DNA from: Tridacna crocea
Taxonomy: Eukaryota > Mollusca > Bivalvia > Cardiida > Cardiidae
Length of the DNA: 64,000 nucleotides
Assembly (NCBI GenBank): GCA_943736015.1
Contig: OX031060.1
Coordinates: forward strand, 18,507,731 to 18,571,730
Direction of reading: 5' to 3'
A program made the translations under genes and the position numbers. Of this stretch, positions 44,020 through 56,019 are shown piece by piece (position 1 is the first letter of the stretch; every line of letters begins with the position of its first letter). Under the pieces are notes generated by a model. It was not told the DNA's origin. It did not search any database and saw nothing but the letters and a program-made list of their open reading frames with translations.

Positions 44020-44350
44020 GGGAATATCTCTTTCGCTCAGTCGTTAGAGTATTCATCTTTAACCCTTTACTCCATAGATACTCATTTCTACGCATTGCTT
44101 GTAGGAGCCTTTGGAAAACATTGTGACAAAAGGTGAAATTGCTCGTCACGAGCAATTTCACCTTTTGTCACAATGTTTTCTATGCTATCAAAAAGTGTCA
44201 TATACACATAGGAAACGGCTTCATCCTTGCTGTTATTTAGGGTCAGTTAGATACACCATAGAAATGCCTTACGGGGTAAAGGGTTAAAACCTTGAAGAAT
44301 GAGGATCTTGTCTGCCATGGGTTCGAATACCTCCAGATGTGGTTTCTATT
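44020..44350 (+). mobile_element. tRNA-like SINE interrupted by a family-B MITE
   Basis: CGCTCAGTCGTTAGAG (A-box side) is at 44,035; CATGGGTTCGAATACC (B box) is at ~44,320. The MITE lies between them at TTAA. Confidence 0.65.
44059..44287 (+). mobile_element. TTAA MITE, family B, inside a SINE
   Basis: Complete; inserted between the A- and B-box parts of a tRNA-like SINE. Confidence 0.9.
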
Positions 44351-44756
44351 TCAACCATGCATTTTTTCATTTGTTTCTTTGTTATGCCTTTGTTTGTAAG
44401 AATAATTGGCCTTGACCATATTTGGTGACCTTGTCTTTGGTACCAGATGAAATGAAATATCACAAAGAGTTCATTTTGTATGAAAGCCTTATAACTTACA
44501 GTTACAAAAGCTATGCCCATTTTCTTTTTTATGTAAAGTCAAACAACAGACAAACAGACAGTGTGAAAAAAACTATATGATCCTTTTATTGATGTGGGGC
44601 ACCGGTTGCGAAATTGTACTATTTTTTTTTAACACAAATTAGACACACTAGTATATATCTTTATATTCAGAAAATATTTGAACTAGCCTAGACTGCTAAG
44701 GTTCAATCCTGAACCACTGGAGCATAATTTAATATTTTTCATTTTTGGGGAATCTT

Positions 44757-45524
44757 TTAAAGGTGGCCCTTCAGAAATTGGGACGAAAATTTTACAAAAA
44801 TACAAAAAAATCATCCTTACACTCCCAAAGCTTTATAATTTTCATTCATTAAACCCCAGTAGTTGAAAACCATCCGACAACTAGATAAATTAGAGATATA
44901 CTACAGCCCAGGGCGACACTGATGGGAAACACGATCTATTTTTACATGAGCAACTTGCTCATTTACATACCAGAAATATACAGACGAAGCTTCAAATATA
45001 GCATCCAAAGTTCTAGACATTATGGAAAATAATTACATGTTTGTTATGCTATGGAATTTAATAGTCATAAGTCACGTGCGATTCACTTAACATTCCCACA
45101 ATGATTTTTGATTTTGGCGGGAAATCTAAAAATAGCTTAAGAGGCTACATAGCCTTTTAACCCATTACCACACAATCCCTACTTTTGACGCCCCTGAGAA
45201 AGAAGCCTTTAGAAAACATTGTGGGAAAAGGAGAAAATACTGGTAACCAGCATTTTCTCCTTTTCCCACGTTTTCTAACCTTCACAAAACAAATTTCAAA
45301 TTTTCAGTCACTTTTATTTTGTCGTCTGCAAATGCTTTTGATTTGGACAAGTCTAAAATTTTGTCATCTGGTAATGAGTTAAGGGAATACCACCAAAAAT
45401 TTTTTTTTTGTTATTTTATGATTCTTAATTACTGATGATTTGTATTGCTTTTTAATATAAATTTCATTGACATATATATTTTTTAATTTGGTGTGATGTG
45501 AAAATTCTAAATACCCACCTTTAA
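44757..45524 (+). mobile_element. Family E element split by a family-A MITE
   Basis: Same ends as the 54-kb copy, both with TTAA. A family-A MITE sits inside it at the gccttTTAA point. Confidence 0.87.
45157..45382 (+). mobile_element. TTAA MITE, family A, inside a family-E element
   Basis: Complete; the empty site is visible in the other family-E copy at ~54,752. Confidence 0.92.
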
Positions 45525-45619
45525 TAACGGATTGATTCTTTATTGAAAAGTAGATCAAGAATTTGATTAGAAAAATAAATACATCTACTGTAACTCCTCT
45601 TTCAAATCCCAAATAGCTT

Positions 45620-45847
45620 TTAACCCTTTACCACATAATCCAGACTTTTAAAGACCCTGAAGGAGATGGCTTTTGAAAACAGTGTGGGAAAAGGAGAAAA
45701 TGCTGGTAACCAGCATTTTCTCCTTTTCCCACAATGTTTTCTACCCTATCAAAGACACAAAACAGCATTTCAGCTACATTTATATCGCCATCTGCAAATG
45801 CTTTTAAATTTCTTGAGTCCAAACTTTGTCGTTTGGTAAACGGTTAA
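45620..45847 (+). mobile_element. TTAA MITE, family A
   Basis: Complete with both TTAA. Confidence 0.9.
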
Positions 45848-45986
45848 TGAGTGAATCCATATTTGCAAAATCTGGTTGGTGTTTTACTGCTAACCCTTTA
45901 TCAGTGGCAACAAATAAACACAACGTGAGGAAAATCTAAGCGTGGGCACATTTTAGCATATTTTTGGAACACCTCTTTTAAATCTT

Positions 45987-46215
45987 TTAACCCTTTACCC
46001 CATAAGACATTTCTATGGTATCTCTAATTGACCCTAAATAACAGCAAGGATGAAGCTGTTTTTTATGTGTATATGACACCTTTTGTTTACATAGAAAAAA
46101 ATGTGGCAAAAGGTGAAATTGCTCGTCATGAGCAATTTCACCTTTTGCCACAATGTTTTCCGAAGGCTCCTACAAGCAATGCGTAGAAATGAGTATCTTT
46201 GGAGTAAAGGATTAA
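45987..46215 (-). mobile_element. TTAA MITE, family B
   Basis: Complete with both TTAA. Confidence 0.9.
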
Positions 46216-46462
46216 GAGGTAGATCTAGGTCCTCCGAATCCCACTTCAGAAAGGGTTAACCCGTCTCCACCTCCAAAACAAAGGGTAACCCTAACGTTAT
46301 ACCTTTGATTATTTTTCCGCTAAGGGCTAGAGCGTAGAGCTCTCCACATAAAGTAAAAGAAAAATTAGAAGGCATTGAAGGGCCTGAAATCACTCTACTG
46401 GCAGAGATTTTGCCTTTATGCTAGCATACATTATGAATTCATGATGCAAAAAGACAAAAAAC

Positions 46463-46518
46463 AAGAGTGTTTTCCAAAGACTTCTTCTTTAGGGTCGTTA
46501 AAAGTCGGGATTGTACAG
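46463..46518 (-). mobile_element. TTAA MITE fragment
   Basis: Outer 5' arm (ttagggtcgttaaaagtcgg) only. Confidence 0.6.
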
Positions 46519-46639
46519 ACTTACCACCATAGGAACTAACCTGCAATACAACAATGAAATAAATAGTTTGAGAGAAGAAATTTTTCGAAGATTTTACTTT
46601 ATACCATAAAAGGAAAATGAGTCTCTCATAAAAGCCATG

Positions 46640-47030
46640 TTTTTAGACGGATCCTTTTTTTTTTTAAGGAATTCTGTAGACCTCTATCTAAGGAACATTC
46701 CTGCAAAATAACAATGCTATCCAATTAGCGGTTTGGGAGGAGAAGATTTTTAAAGGTTTTTTACCTCGGTTGCCATGGCAACCAGAATTATCCATGGAAC
46801 ACAATTATTTGAAGGAATTTGAAAGAGGACCACCTAAGGAACATTCCTGTGAAATTTGGTAAAAATCCATTCAATAGTTTCTGAGGAGAAGTTTTTTTAA
46901 AAAAAAAGTTTACGGATGCACGCATGGACGAACGGATGAAAGGACGGACGGACGGACGCATGCACGATGGACACAACGCCATGACAATAGCCCCCTAGCC
47001 TACGGCCAGTGGAGCTAAAAAACCACCAAA
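46640..47030 (+). repeat. Dispersed repeat with GGACGGACGGACG tail
   Basis: Contains ggttgccatggcaacc and aaggaacattcctg twice, then a GGACGGACGGACGCATGC tract and an agctaaaa end. Relatives of its body occur at 37.7 kb. Confidence 0.7.
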
Positions 47031-47229
47031 TTGTGTTCTTGCAAGTCCATGGGCTTGAATCCATTAAGACAGCATATGTAGGTATTGTGAATTGAACAAA
47101 CTGTGAAAAAATTAAAGCGAAACTTCTTAAATCTAAATATTTGGAATCCAGGCAAATTTGATATTGTTTAAAACTTTCATTATGCCTTGTATTAAACAAT
47201 CCTAGTAAATTTCAAAGAAATCTAACTAA

Positions 47230-48110
47230 TAACGTGGACTTTGCTGATCAGAAAACGATTATTAAAACTAAGTAATCAAATGGCTACTTTTCTTGACCAG
47301 TTTATTAGATTTTCAATCCCTTGATGAATCTTAGCAAGTTTCAAAAGAATTGGATCAACATTGTGAACTTCATTGCCTAAACAAGAATTGGATAATTTCA
47401 ATTTTGAATAGCTACTTTTCCCGAACTGGTAGTCAGATAAGTTTTTCAAATCAATGGGGTTTGAACTGTTTATGATTCAAAGCAACTGTGTAAGTTTCAT
47501 GTCAATCAAAAAAAAAATGCTGACCTTATCACGTAAACAAGAAATGGAAATTTTGGACTTTAGATATCTACTTTTCCCATCTTGTTTGTTGGATTTTTTT
47601 TCAAAATCATTAAGATTCAAGCTGTTGATGAGACAAAGCAACTGTGTGAGTTTCACAAAAAATCTGATTACAAATGCAAGCTTTATTATGTAAACAAGAA
47701 TTGGAAATTTTCAACTTGCAATGGCTACTTTTCCTATACTGTTTGTAGAATTTTTTTTTTCAAAATCAATAGGGTTGAAGCTATTCATGAGATACTCAAA
47801 ATGTGCAAGTTTCATGACAATCTGACAACAAATGCAGACTTTATTGAGTGAAAAAGAATTGAAAATTTTCAACTTAAACTGGCTACTTTTCCCATACTGT
47901 TTGTTGGATTTTTCTCAAAATCAATAGGGCTGAAGCTGTTGATAAGATACACAAACTGCAAGTTTCACCAAAATCTGACAACAAATGCAGGCTTTATTGC
48001 GTAAACAAGAAAAAGACTAATAGACAGAAAGACAGACGAACAGACGGCAGGATGATGGAAACCCCGCCATGACATAAGCTCTCCTGGCTTTCAGCCTGTA
48101 GAGCTAAAAG
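47230..48110 (+). repeat. Tandem array, ~155-bp unit, with a SINE-like tail
   Basis: Unit starts (aaacaagaattgga) fall at ~47,380, 47,535, 47,692, 47,851 and 48,002. The tail is gacagaaagacagacgaaca then ...gtagagctaaaag. Open frames here follow the repeat and are not called genes. Confidence 0.82.
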
Positions 48111-50160
48111 CAACAGCAGAGCTGTAGTCTACACTCCGAATTGAAGGTTGGCACTACCTGTATTAAGAACATCGATCAATTTTAATCGATCACTTGAGAT
48201 CTACAGCAAAATTGCGAATAAATAAAGTAGGCAATAAATTTAGGGGAAGAAATACAAGTTTTAACGGATCAAAATTGGTCTAGAGTAACGGAAACGAGAG
48301 AAAGCTCCTAAATATCATTGTGGATCGGTATCGGGTCTGAAAACAGTCACCATCAGATTCCATTGTAATTTTATGGTCAACGGGAAAAAACTCGTACAAT
48401 GCATTTCTTCATTAGTTGTAAAGAGTACTCTCCCTTAGTGCTACCCCCCCCCCCCGCCACTACTACAAACAGTCACACCGAAACTTTAAGAGCCGGTGTA
48501 AGGGTAATTTATGCCCATGCGGTCTATCGAAGAACCCGGACCCTCTTTTAACACTTATCCTGCTGAATAAGTAAAATGAAACTTTCAAGCCGATTCTAAA
48601 ACCCCAATCTTTGCCGTTTCAAAAGACTTTTCTTTTGAAAAATGTTCTGATTGGACAGTATAGATTCAAGATCAGACTGCATCATAGCATGTTCATAAGT
48701 ACACCCAAGTTTAATCTGTGCTGATTCTTAAAGTTACGGTTTACTGCTAGTATTTTTCTGTCAAAGTTAGGATGCAGTTGCGTTATTTAAATCAATATAT
48801 ATTATCTGATGGATTAAGTGTTCAAATTAATAGAGAGTGACCTCCCCTCTTAAAAGCCGCTTAAAAGGGAGCGGCGATATAAACTGGAATCAACATCAAT
48901 AATACCGCAAAAAAACATATAGATCTAGCTTTCATCTCCATTTTATAGCTTGGAAGATTCAGGTATGCTTTCACTTCCAGTCCCCTATTTCTTACGATCA
49001 ATGATCAAAGAATGATTGGAAACAGACAATTCAGCCCATAGTAAAGATATTTGTTAATAACATCGAAAACCTAATAGAACGAATCGGTGGTTTGTAAGTT
49101 TAAATCATAACGTAACAAAGCTCATTTATCGTATACATGTACATTCATCAGTAGATAAATTTTATTGTAAAACTTATATTTAGATTCCGCGTGAGCTCTT
49201 ACTTTGTTAGCCAAATGGTTTCGTCCATGTTTCAATTTTGGCGGTCGCCTTCTTTATAAATGTGACAAAATACAAGGGAGACTACCACATGTTTACAAAA
49301 TAGATCTACCAGCTCTGCTATTGGTTTTTCTTCCTTTTGTCTATGTCAAGGTTTTCAGGCGTAGCAGCATCTACAGTCCTACCGTAAACTTAACAAGAAA
49401 TATAGACAGCTTCACTCTACCTTTTTTTTCGATGCAGATCGTCTTTACAAACTACAACGTTTATTCGTCTCCGGTTTTATGCTGTCCACAAATGTAAGGG
49501 ATGTAACTTTTCCATATCATTGATGTTAGTATGTACGAGTTTTCTCCCTTTGACCATAAAAAATGTCCTAATTTAAGCTGGTTTCCGGCTTGTGACAGTT
49601 TTTCCTACTTAGGGAAATCAACGTAAACAGAGCGGGAAGAAAGTAAAACTGTTCATGAAATTCAGGAACATCTAGAAGTCGCACAAATTATCAGATAATT
49701 GAATGAACGAACGGGATTTTTACCCCTCCATAGGCTACCTTAGTTTTAGGAAGAATCTTGTTCGTTTTATTTTCTTAGCCGTTTTCCTGGTGAAATGGAA
49801 CTGCATGGTGCATTAAATTGATAAAGGTTTAAAGTTGATAATAATAATATTGCTAATAATAATAATGAGTGATGTAGAAGTGGCAAGAGAAATACTGCAA
49901 TAATCTTGAATCATTTTAAATTGATTTTAAATAACTTTTTCAATATAGTTTAATCAGTCTATTTCCTTTACTATGTAAATATTTAGAAAATGGTGTCAAC
50001 GGATGAAATGGAAACTGACCACCCCTGCTGAAGTGAAATAAAGAAAGACTATTGTAATTTATGATAGTGAATTTAAAAAAAAAAAAAAAAATATTACACA
50101 AAATGAATATTTGTTATATAGAAGTAGTTCTGCTTTTTTGTAAATTTTATGAAATGGACA
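48111..50160. other. Longest stretch without recognised repeat or gene
   Basis: About 2 kb of AT-rich DNA. A 97-codon plus-strand frame at 49,204-49,497 has no recognisable domain. A poly-C run lies near 48,446. Confidence 0.45.
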
Positions 50161-50163
50161 TAC

Positions 50164-50392
50164 TTAACTCATTACCAAATGACAAAATTTTAGGCTTGTC
50201 CAAATTGAAAGCATTCGCAGACGACAAAATAAAAGTGACTGAAAATTTGAAATTTGATTTGTGAAAAGTAGAAAACATTGTGGGAAAAGGAGAAAATGCT
50301 GGTTACCAGCATTTTCTCCTTTTCCTACAATGTTTTCAAAAGGCCTCTTTCTCAGGGGCGTCAAAGGTAGGGATTGTGTGGTAATGGGTTAA
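50164..50392 (-). mobile_element. TTAA MITE, family A
   Basis: Complete with both TTAA. Confidence 0.9.
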
Positions 50393-50465
50393 TGCAAATC
50401 ATTTGAGGTAATCTTGTCTTGGCTCGAAATTAGCCATCCTACATTGTATAATCTTCACACCTGTA

Positions 50466-50692
50466 TTAACCCTTTCCCAAACAAGCCCTGGTTTTTATGT
50501 GTCTGCAGCAAAAGTCTTTTGAAAACACTGTGGGAAAAGGAGAAATTGCTTGTAACGAGCAATTTCTCCTTTTCCCACAGTGTTTTCTACCCTTTTTTTG
50601 AGAACTTCTGGCATTTTCTTCAAATCTAAAATTGTCGTCTGCAAACTCTTTCAGCAAAATTTTTCGTTTGGGAAAGGGTTAACTACCATAAA
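50466..50692 (+). mobile_element. TTAA MITE, family C
   Basis: Complete; sister of the copy at 19,727. Confidence 0.9.
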
Positions 50693-50906
50693 ACGTTAAT
50701 TTACGCGGTTTCTTTTAAGAATCTTTGAATAGATAAGGAAGGAAGCCAATAATTAATGCACAGTTTGTTTTCTCCTTATCCCACAATGTTTTTTTTAACT
50801 TTCCACAAACAAATTTCAATATTTGAGTAACACTCATGATTCCGATTGTAAGAAAGACATATGAAAACATTATGGGAATAGCAGAAAATTCTATGGATAA
50901 TGGCTT

Positions 50907-51075
50907 TTAACCCTTTACCACACAATGACACCTTTTAACGACCCTAAAGAAGAGGCCTTTTGAAAACATTGTGGGAAAAGGAGAAAATGCTGGTTACCAG
51001 CATTTTTTTCCTTTTCCCACTAAGTTTTCTACCCTATCAAAGAAAAATTGCATCATATGAGCCACTATGTAAGTC
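50907..51075 (+). mobile_element. TTAA MITE, family A, truncated
   Basis: 3' arm lost after gagccactatg. Confidence 0.82.
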
Positions 51076-51775
51076 AGAGACGATTTCAATTTTGTGAAAA
51101 CCATTTTTCATTTTGTCCATTTCGGAAAAAAACATATTCCATTGTGTATTTTAGGCCTACCCAGGAAACACCATCTATCTGCTGATAGATGACACATTAC
51201 CTAGGTCTTAGTGAAACCATACGACTTTAGCAGTAAAAGGAAATGTTAGGCAAATCCCATTATGGTGCCCTATCCTTAGAATTAACGCACAAACAAACAC
51301 TGACAGAAACTTTGCTTTTGAATTATTTCTTTTGCACTTTGTCCGTCTGTGTGGATACCAACACCATCTTTTGAATATAAATTATGGATGAATAATTCTT
51401 AAGGTATAAGACAGTTTTGAAGGGTGTTGTCTGCGCATGTCATATTCTTCAAAGATTTAACCAGTGTCATTTCAAGCCATTCAGAAATGGCACTTTATGT
51501 TTCTGCAAATCAGGGATATCAAGTAGCACACATTTATACATGATGTTAAGAGAGGTTGCAGCTTTTGTGAAAAGGTTTGAAACATGGTCATTGAGGCTGA
51601 AAGAAACTAGAGCTGTCACTGAATGCGACTTAACCCTTTACTCCACAGATACTCATTTCTACGCATTGCTTGTAGGAACCTTTGGAAAACATTGTGGCAA
51701 AAGATGAAATTGCTAGTGACGAGCAATTTCACCTTTTGACACAATGTTTTCTATGCTATCAAAAGGGGTATCAGG

Positions 51776-52120
51776 CCATTTGCCCCCTGGACATCTGCCC
51801 CCCGGACTTCTGCCCCCAGACTTTTGCCCCCTTAGGACACCTGCCCCCTGGACATCTGCCCCCGTAGGACATCTGCCCCCTGGACATCTGCCCTCCGGAC
51901 ATTTGCCCCCGTAGGACATCTGCCCCCCTAGGACATCTGCCCCCTGGACATTTGCCCCCATAGGACATCTGCCCACTTAGGACATCTGCCCCCTGGACAT
52001 CTGCCCCCGGACATTTGCCCCCAGGACAGCTGCCCCCGGACATTTTTTCCCTTACGACATTTGCCCCGGTAGGACATCTGCACCCGGATATTTGCCCCTG
52101 TAGGACAACTGCCCCTTGGG
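51776..52120 (-). repeat. Minisatellite in left arm of fold-back element
   Basis: About 20 units of ~14-18 bp, CCCCCTGGACATCTG and CCCCCGTAGGACATCTG variants. The Gly/Cys/Pro-rich open frames across it are an effect of the repeat. Confidence 0.92.
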
Positions 52121-52197
52121 AAACGATAAGTCTAGCCTAAATGATGTTGAAGAACTAATAACACCTTGAATTTTGCTTTATTTTTCTTAAAATGCAA

Positions 52198-52213
52198 ATA
52201 ATAATAATAATAA
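52198..52213. repeat. (AAT)n microsatellite
   Basis: Five to six AAT units inside the left arm of the fold-back element; its mate in the right arm is absent. Confidence 0.85.
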
Positions 52214-53249
52214 TTTTAATCGGGGTTTACAGCAAGCGTGCCAGATGAGTAACTGACTCTGTCATACTGGAAATTTGATATTAAAACTGAAATCAAGTAA
52301 TCAGCTAAAGATTTTCAGCAAAATAGCACTTAACGATACAGCAGCTGAGAAGTCTTTTTTATAGTGCCGCTCAAAATTACAATGTACAATAAACGTGTAT
52401 ATCTCAAAGTTGCTTTTTTGAGATTGTGCATTAAAAGAGCTTGACATCCAAGTTGTAAGCAAACTTGTTTTTTTACAAACATGGTCGGAAAACTAGTTTT
52501 ATTCCTTCGTGCAGGTGGCAGCATCAGTAGCGCTCAGTGATTGTTAAGACTGGTGCCCGGTCCAATGCAACTAGCCCATGATATTCACGTCAGTACATAT
52601 CACCGACAATAGGTGGCAGCACCGCAGGCGTCGCGTGGATAGAGAACCAGTGACTGAGTGTTTACAACTTGGACGTCCAGCTCCTTTAAATGCATTTTGG
52701 AAATGCAGTATAAACACTATTTCGCATGCCAGATGAGAAACTGACTTGTAAATTGCTGTACTGAAAGTTTTGGATAGTAAAACTGAATTCAATTTAATCT
52801 TCGGCTGGTTAAATTGAATTCAGTTTTACTATTCAAATCAAACTTTCAGTACAGCAATTAAGTCAGTTTCTCATCTGGCACGCGAAACAGTGTTTCAACT
52901 GAATTTCTAAAGCGCATTTAAGGGTCAATCTCAAAAAAGCAACTTTGAGATATACACCTATATTGTACATGGTAATTTTGACCAGCACTATGAAAAAGAC
53001 TTCTCTGTGTTGTTAAGTGCTATTTTACTGAAAATCTTCGGCTGATTAATTGATTTCAGTTTTAATATTAAACTTCCAGTATGATAACTATAGAGTCAGT
53101 TACACATCTGACACGCCTGCTGTAAACCCCGATTAAAATTGGGGTGGTTTTTTTTGCATTTTAAGAAAAAAAAAGCAAAAATTCAAGGTGTTTTTAGTTC
53201 TTCAACATCATTTAGTGTGTTCGTCCGTGTGTCCGTCGTTTCTCAGGAC

Positions 53250-53391
53250 GCAGATGTCCTACGGGGGCAAACGTCCAGGGGGCAGATGTCCTATGGGGGC
53301 AGATGTCCTACGGGGGCAAATGTTCGGGAGGCAGATGTCCTAAGGGGGCAGATGTCCGGGGGGGGGGGGGGGGGGTGGGGGGGGCAGATGT

Positions 53392-53427
<36 letters not shown>

Positions 53428-53616
53428 AATGTCCTAAGGGGGCAGATGTCTGTGGTGCACATGTTCGGGGGGCACATGTCCTAAGGGGGCAGATGTCTGG
53501 GGAGGCAGATGTCCTACGTTGGCAGATGTCCGGGGGGCAAACATCCAGGGGGCAGGTGTCCTAAGAGGGCAAAAGTCTGGGGGCACAAGTCCGGGGGGCA
53601 AAAGTCCAGGGGGCAA
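53250..53616 (+). repeat. Minisatellite in right arm with long G runs
   Basis: The inverse of the left array, GGGGGCAGATGTCC. Two units are expanded to unbroken G tracts (18 G at 53,358-53,375 and 32 G at ~53,394-53,425), which the left arm lacks. Confidence 0.92.
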
Positions 53617-53789
53617 ATGTTCTAGACCCATCAAAAGGTGTCATATACACCTAAGATACAGCTTCATCCTTGCTGTTATTTAGGGTCAATTAGAGATACC
53701 AAAGAAATGCCTTATTAGGTAAACGGTTAATACCCCGCCAGCACTTTGACCGAAAAAAATGTCGAGTTCAGGGGGAGATAATTCCACAA

Positions 53790-54010
53790 GGAAGAGTTGA
53801 CACTTGAGAATTGTGTCTTGCAAATCTTCAATAATATGATCAGTATATGTGCAAAGTTTCAATACAACTGAAGTAAAACTGTAGGAGTATGTGACACAAA
53901 ATTACTAGTATTTTGTACACAGATGGACACATGGATGGATGGACGGACACACGGACAGACAGACTGATTCTAGTATACCCCAAAAAACATTCGTTTTGCG
54001 GGGGTATAAC
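53790..54010 (+). repeat. Dispersed repeat, second copy of the 1.2-kb repeat
   Basis: Better-preserved copy: tgattctagtatacccc and gcgggggtataa, with a GGATGGATGGACGGACAC tract. Confidence 0.7.
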
Positions 54011-54350
54011 AAGCAATCCCCCAATCTCAAGTCCTGTATGATGCGCACTGGGCTACATGGGCTCGGATCTGATACAGGGCCCCATTTTACTTTGGTAGTT
54101 ACAAACAAACTTTGCATTTATAAGTTTAACGCAACTATAGTATTCTTCCACAAGATATGTATCATGATTATTCTAAATAACTATTGCAATAAATCAAAGT
54201 TTCCAGGAAATTTAACTAGATAAAATGAAAAAATAAAATTTTCAGGAAACTTCCAATTATAGCAATAGTTTTCTAAAATGATCATCATACTTATCTTGTA
54301 TCTTGTTGCAAAAATATCCAAAATACTAACAGTTCAGTAAAACTACCTCA

Positions 54351-54897
54351 TTAAAGGTGGCCCTTCAGAATTCGGGACGAAAATTTTACAAAAATACGAA
54401 AGTACCATCTTTATACTCCTAAAGCCTTACAATTGTCATTCATAAAACCCCAGTAGTCGAAAACCATCGGACAACACGAGAAATTAGAGATTTACTATGG
54501 CCAAGGTTGACATCGACGGGAAACACATTCTATTTTTACATGAACAACTTGCTCATTTACATACTGGAAATACACAGACGAAGCTTCAAACAAAGCGCTC
54601 GAAGAAGATATTATGAAAAATAATTACATGTTTGTTATGTAATGGAATTTAAGTGTCATTAGTCACGTGCCAGTCACTTAACATTCCCACAATGCATTTT
54701 TTTATTTTTGGTGCGAAATCTAAAAATAGCTTAAGAGGCTACGTAGCCTTTTAAGAGAATACCATCAAAACAATTTTTTGGGGTAATTCTAAGATTCTTA
54801 ATTATTGATGATTTGTATTGTTTTTTAATATAAATTTCAGTGATATATATATTTTTTGATTTGGCGTGATGTAAAATTTCTAAGTACCCACCTTTAA
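54351..54897 (+). mobile_element. Family E element, complete, 547 bp with TTAA
   Basis: Starts TTAA-AGGTGGCCCTTCAG and ends ACCCACCT-TTAA, giving short inverted ends. It is noncoding. It serves as the empty-site reference for the copy at 44,757-45,524. Confidence 0.85.
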
Positions 54898-54989
54898 AAC
54901 CTGACAGAGGACTCAGGTGATATAAAACGAAGAAGTCATGTTAGTATCACTTCATTTTATTCTTAAGAATAAATAACAGCTGCTGTCAG

Positions 54990-55185
54990 CTCTCTACCAG
55001 ATGACAAAATGTTAGAAATGTCCATATTTAAAGCATTGAAAGATGACATGTAATAACAGTGGATCTGATAAAAGGGGCTGTCTAAAACAGGATAGAAAAC
55101 ATTGTGGGAAAAGGAGAAAATGCTGGCTACCAGCATTTTCTCCTTTTCCCACAGTGTTTTCAAAAGCCTTCTTCAAGGTGGCCTA
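54990..55185 (-). mobile_element. TTAA MITE, family A, decayed ends
   Basis: Intact hairpin (ctggctaccag) with worn flanks. Confidence 0.75.
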
Positions 55186-55189
55186 CAAC

Positions 55190-56015
55190 ACACCAAAAGG
55201 AATATTCGGACATTTGTGTAAAGTGTTGTCTTGGAACAGCCTGCATAGTCTGCTCAGGCTTATCCAAAACATCAATTTCGTTTTTTTGTAACTTTCTGTT
55301 TTAGGAAAGTCTATTGTAGCACAAAATCCAATATATTTGTAAAGTGCCATCTCGTGTAAGTCTGCGCGGACTGCACAGGCTGATCAGAAACAACACTTTA
55401 AGCAAATGTCAAAATGCCCTTTATCACGTGTTGCCAACAAAGGTCATACAATTATCTAATGATGTGGTACAGAGTTACACAAAAATAGTTCCTATCTATT
55501 TTAATCCTTCAAGTGCCGAATGAACCTAAATGGATATTTTCAGTCTGAAGAAGTGACCCAAACAATTGCACTTTCCAGGTCATTATTGTTCAGAGCGTCT
55601 CAGCAAAGTGGCCAAAGTGAATCAAAGATCAGACTGTGTTCAGTGCAGTCCAATCTTAATCTACACTGGCCACAAAAGGCAACTTTCATTACAAACAGCC
55701 CTAAAGGGTGAACTTAACAACGAGAATCTTCAGTATATCTGTCTTTCCTTGCTGGTATTTCATTTAAAAATTCAACACATGCGAATATGTATTATCACAA
55801 TGAAAACGCTGTACAAACTGAAGAAAAGGAAACTTTCAGGTAGACATTGTCATCAAACTACTTCTATGTACAGAAAATATCTTATCTTTACAGGTGACAT
55901 TCTTAAACAATGACTGATCTGTCTAAAAACACACCTTTAATCCTAAGCTAAAAGACCAAAAACTGTACTCACTCAAATTGAACAGCACTTATAGACTATA
56001 CCTCCTATTACTGTC
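55190..56015. other. Nothing coding recognised
   Basis: Contains one AGATCAGACTG hairpin (55,620-55,670) and low-scoring frames. Confidence 0.45.
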
Positions 56016-56019
56016 CATG

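Larger units (their letters stand above)
51766..53629. mobile_element. 1.86-kb fold-back (FB-like) transposon with minisatellite arms
   Basis: The two halves form one large palindrome centred near 52,800 (gaattcaatttaa / ttaaattgaattc). Outward of the centre, 52,190-52,440 pairs with ~52,930-53,135, and the outermost parts are arrays of a GGACATCTGCCCCC-type repeat, C-rich on the left and G-rich on the right. ATCAAAAG stands at 51758-51765 and 53630-53637 (8 bp, or 9 if the next G counts). The ends read GGGTATCAGG on the left and GGGTCTAGAA on the reverse complement of the right. It splits a family-B MITE. No transposase frame was found. Confidence 0.87.
51631..53730 (+). mobile_element. TTAA MITE, family B, split by the fold-back element
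   Basis: 51,631-51,765 is its 5' part and 53,630-53,730 its 3' part. TTAA at both outer ends. Confidence 0.9.

Noticed and set aside
47454-47851. Similar overlapping frames hinting at a repeated protein
   Set aside because: They follow the ~155-bp tandem array, whose period is not kept at a multiple of three.
49204-49497. 97-codon plus-strand frame as a gene
   Set aside because: No recognisable domain, no conserved neighbours or splice partners; plausible chance frame.
51771-52043. Gly/Cys/Pro/Met-repeat protein frame
   Set aside because: It is the minisatellite read through; a repeat unit whose length keeps the frame open, with no start context or homologue known to me.
53139-53564. 141-codon plus-strand frame with poly-Gly
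   Set aside because: It reads through the G-rich array of the fold-back element; the poly-Gly is the poly-G run.
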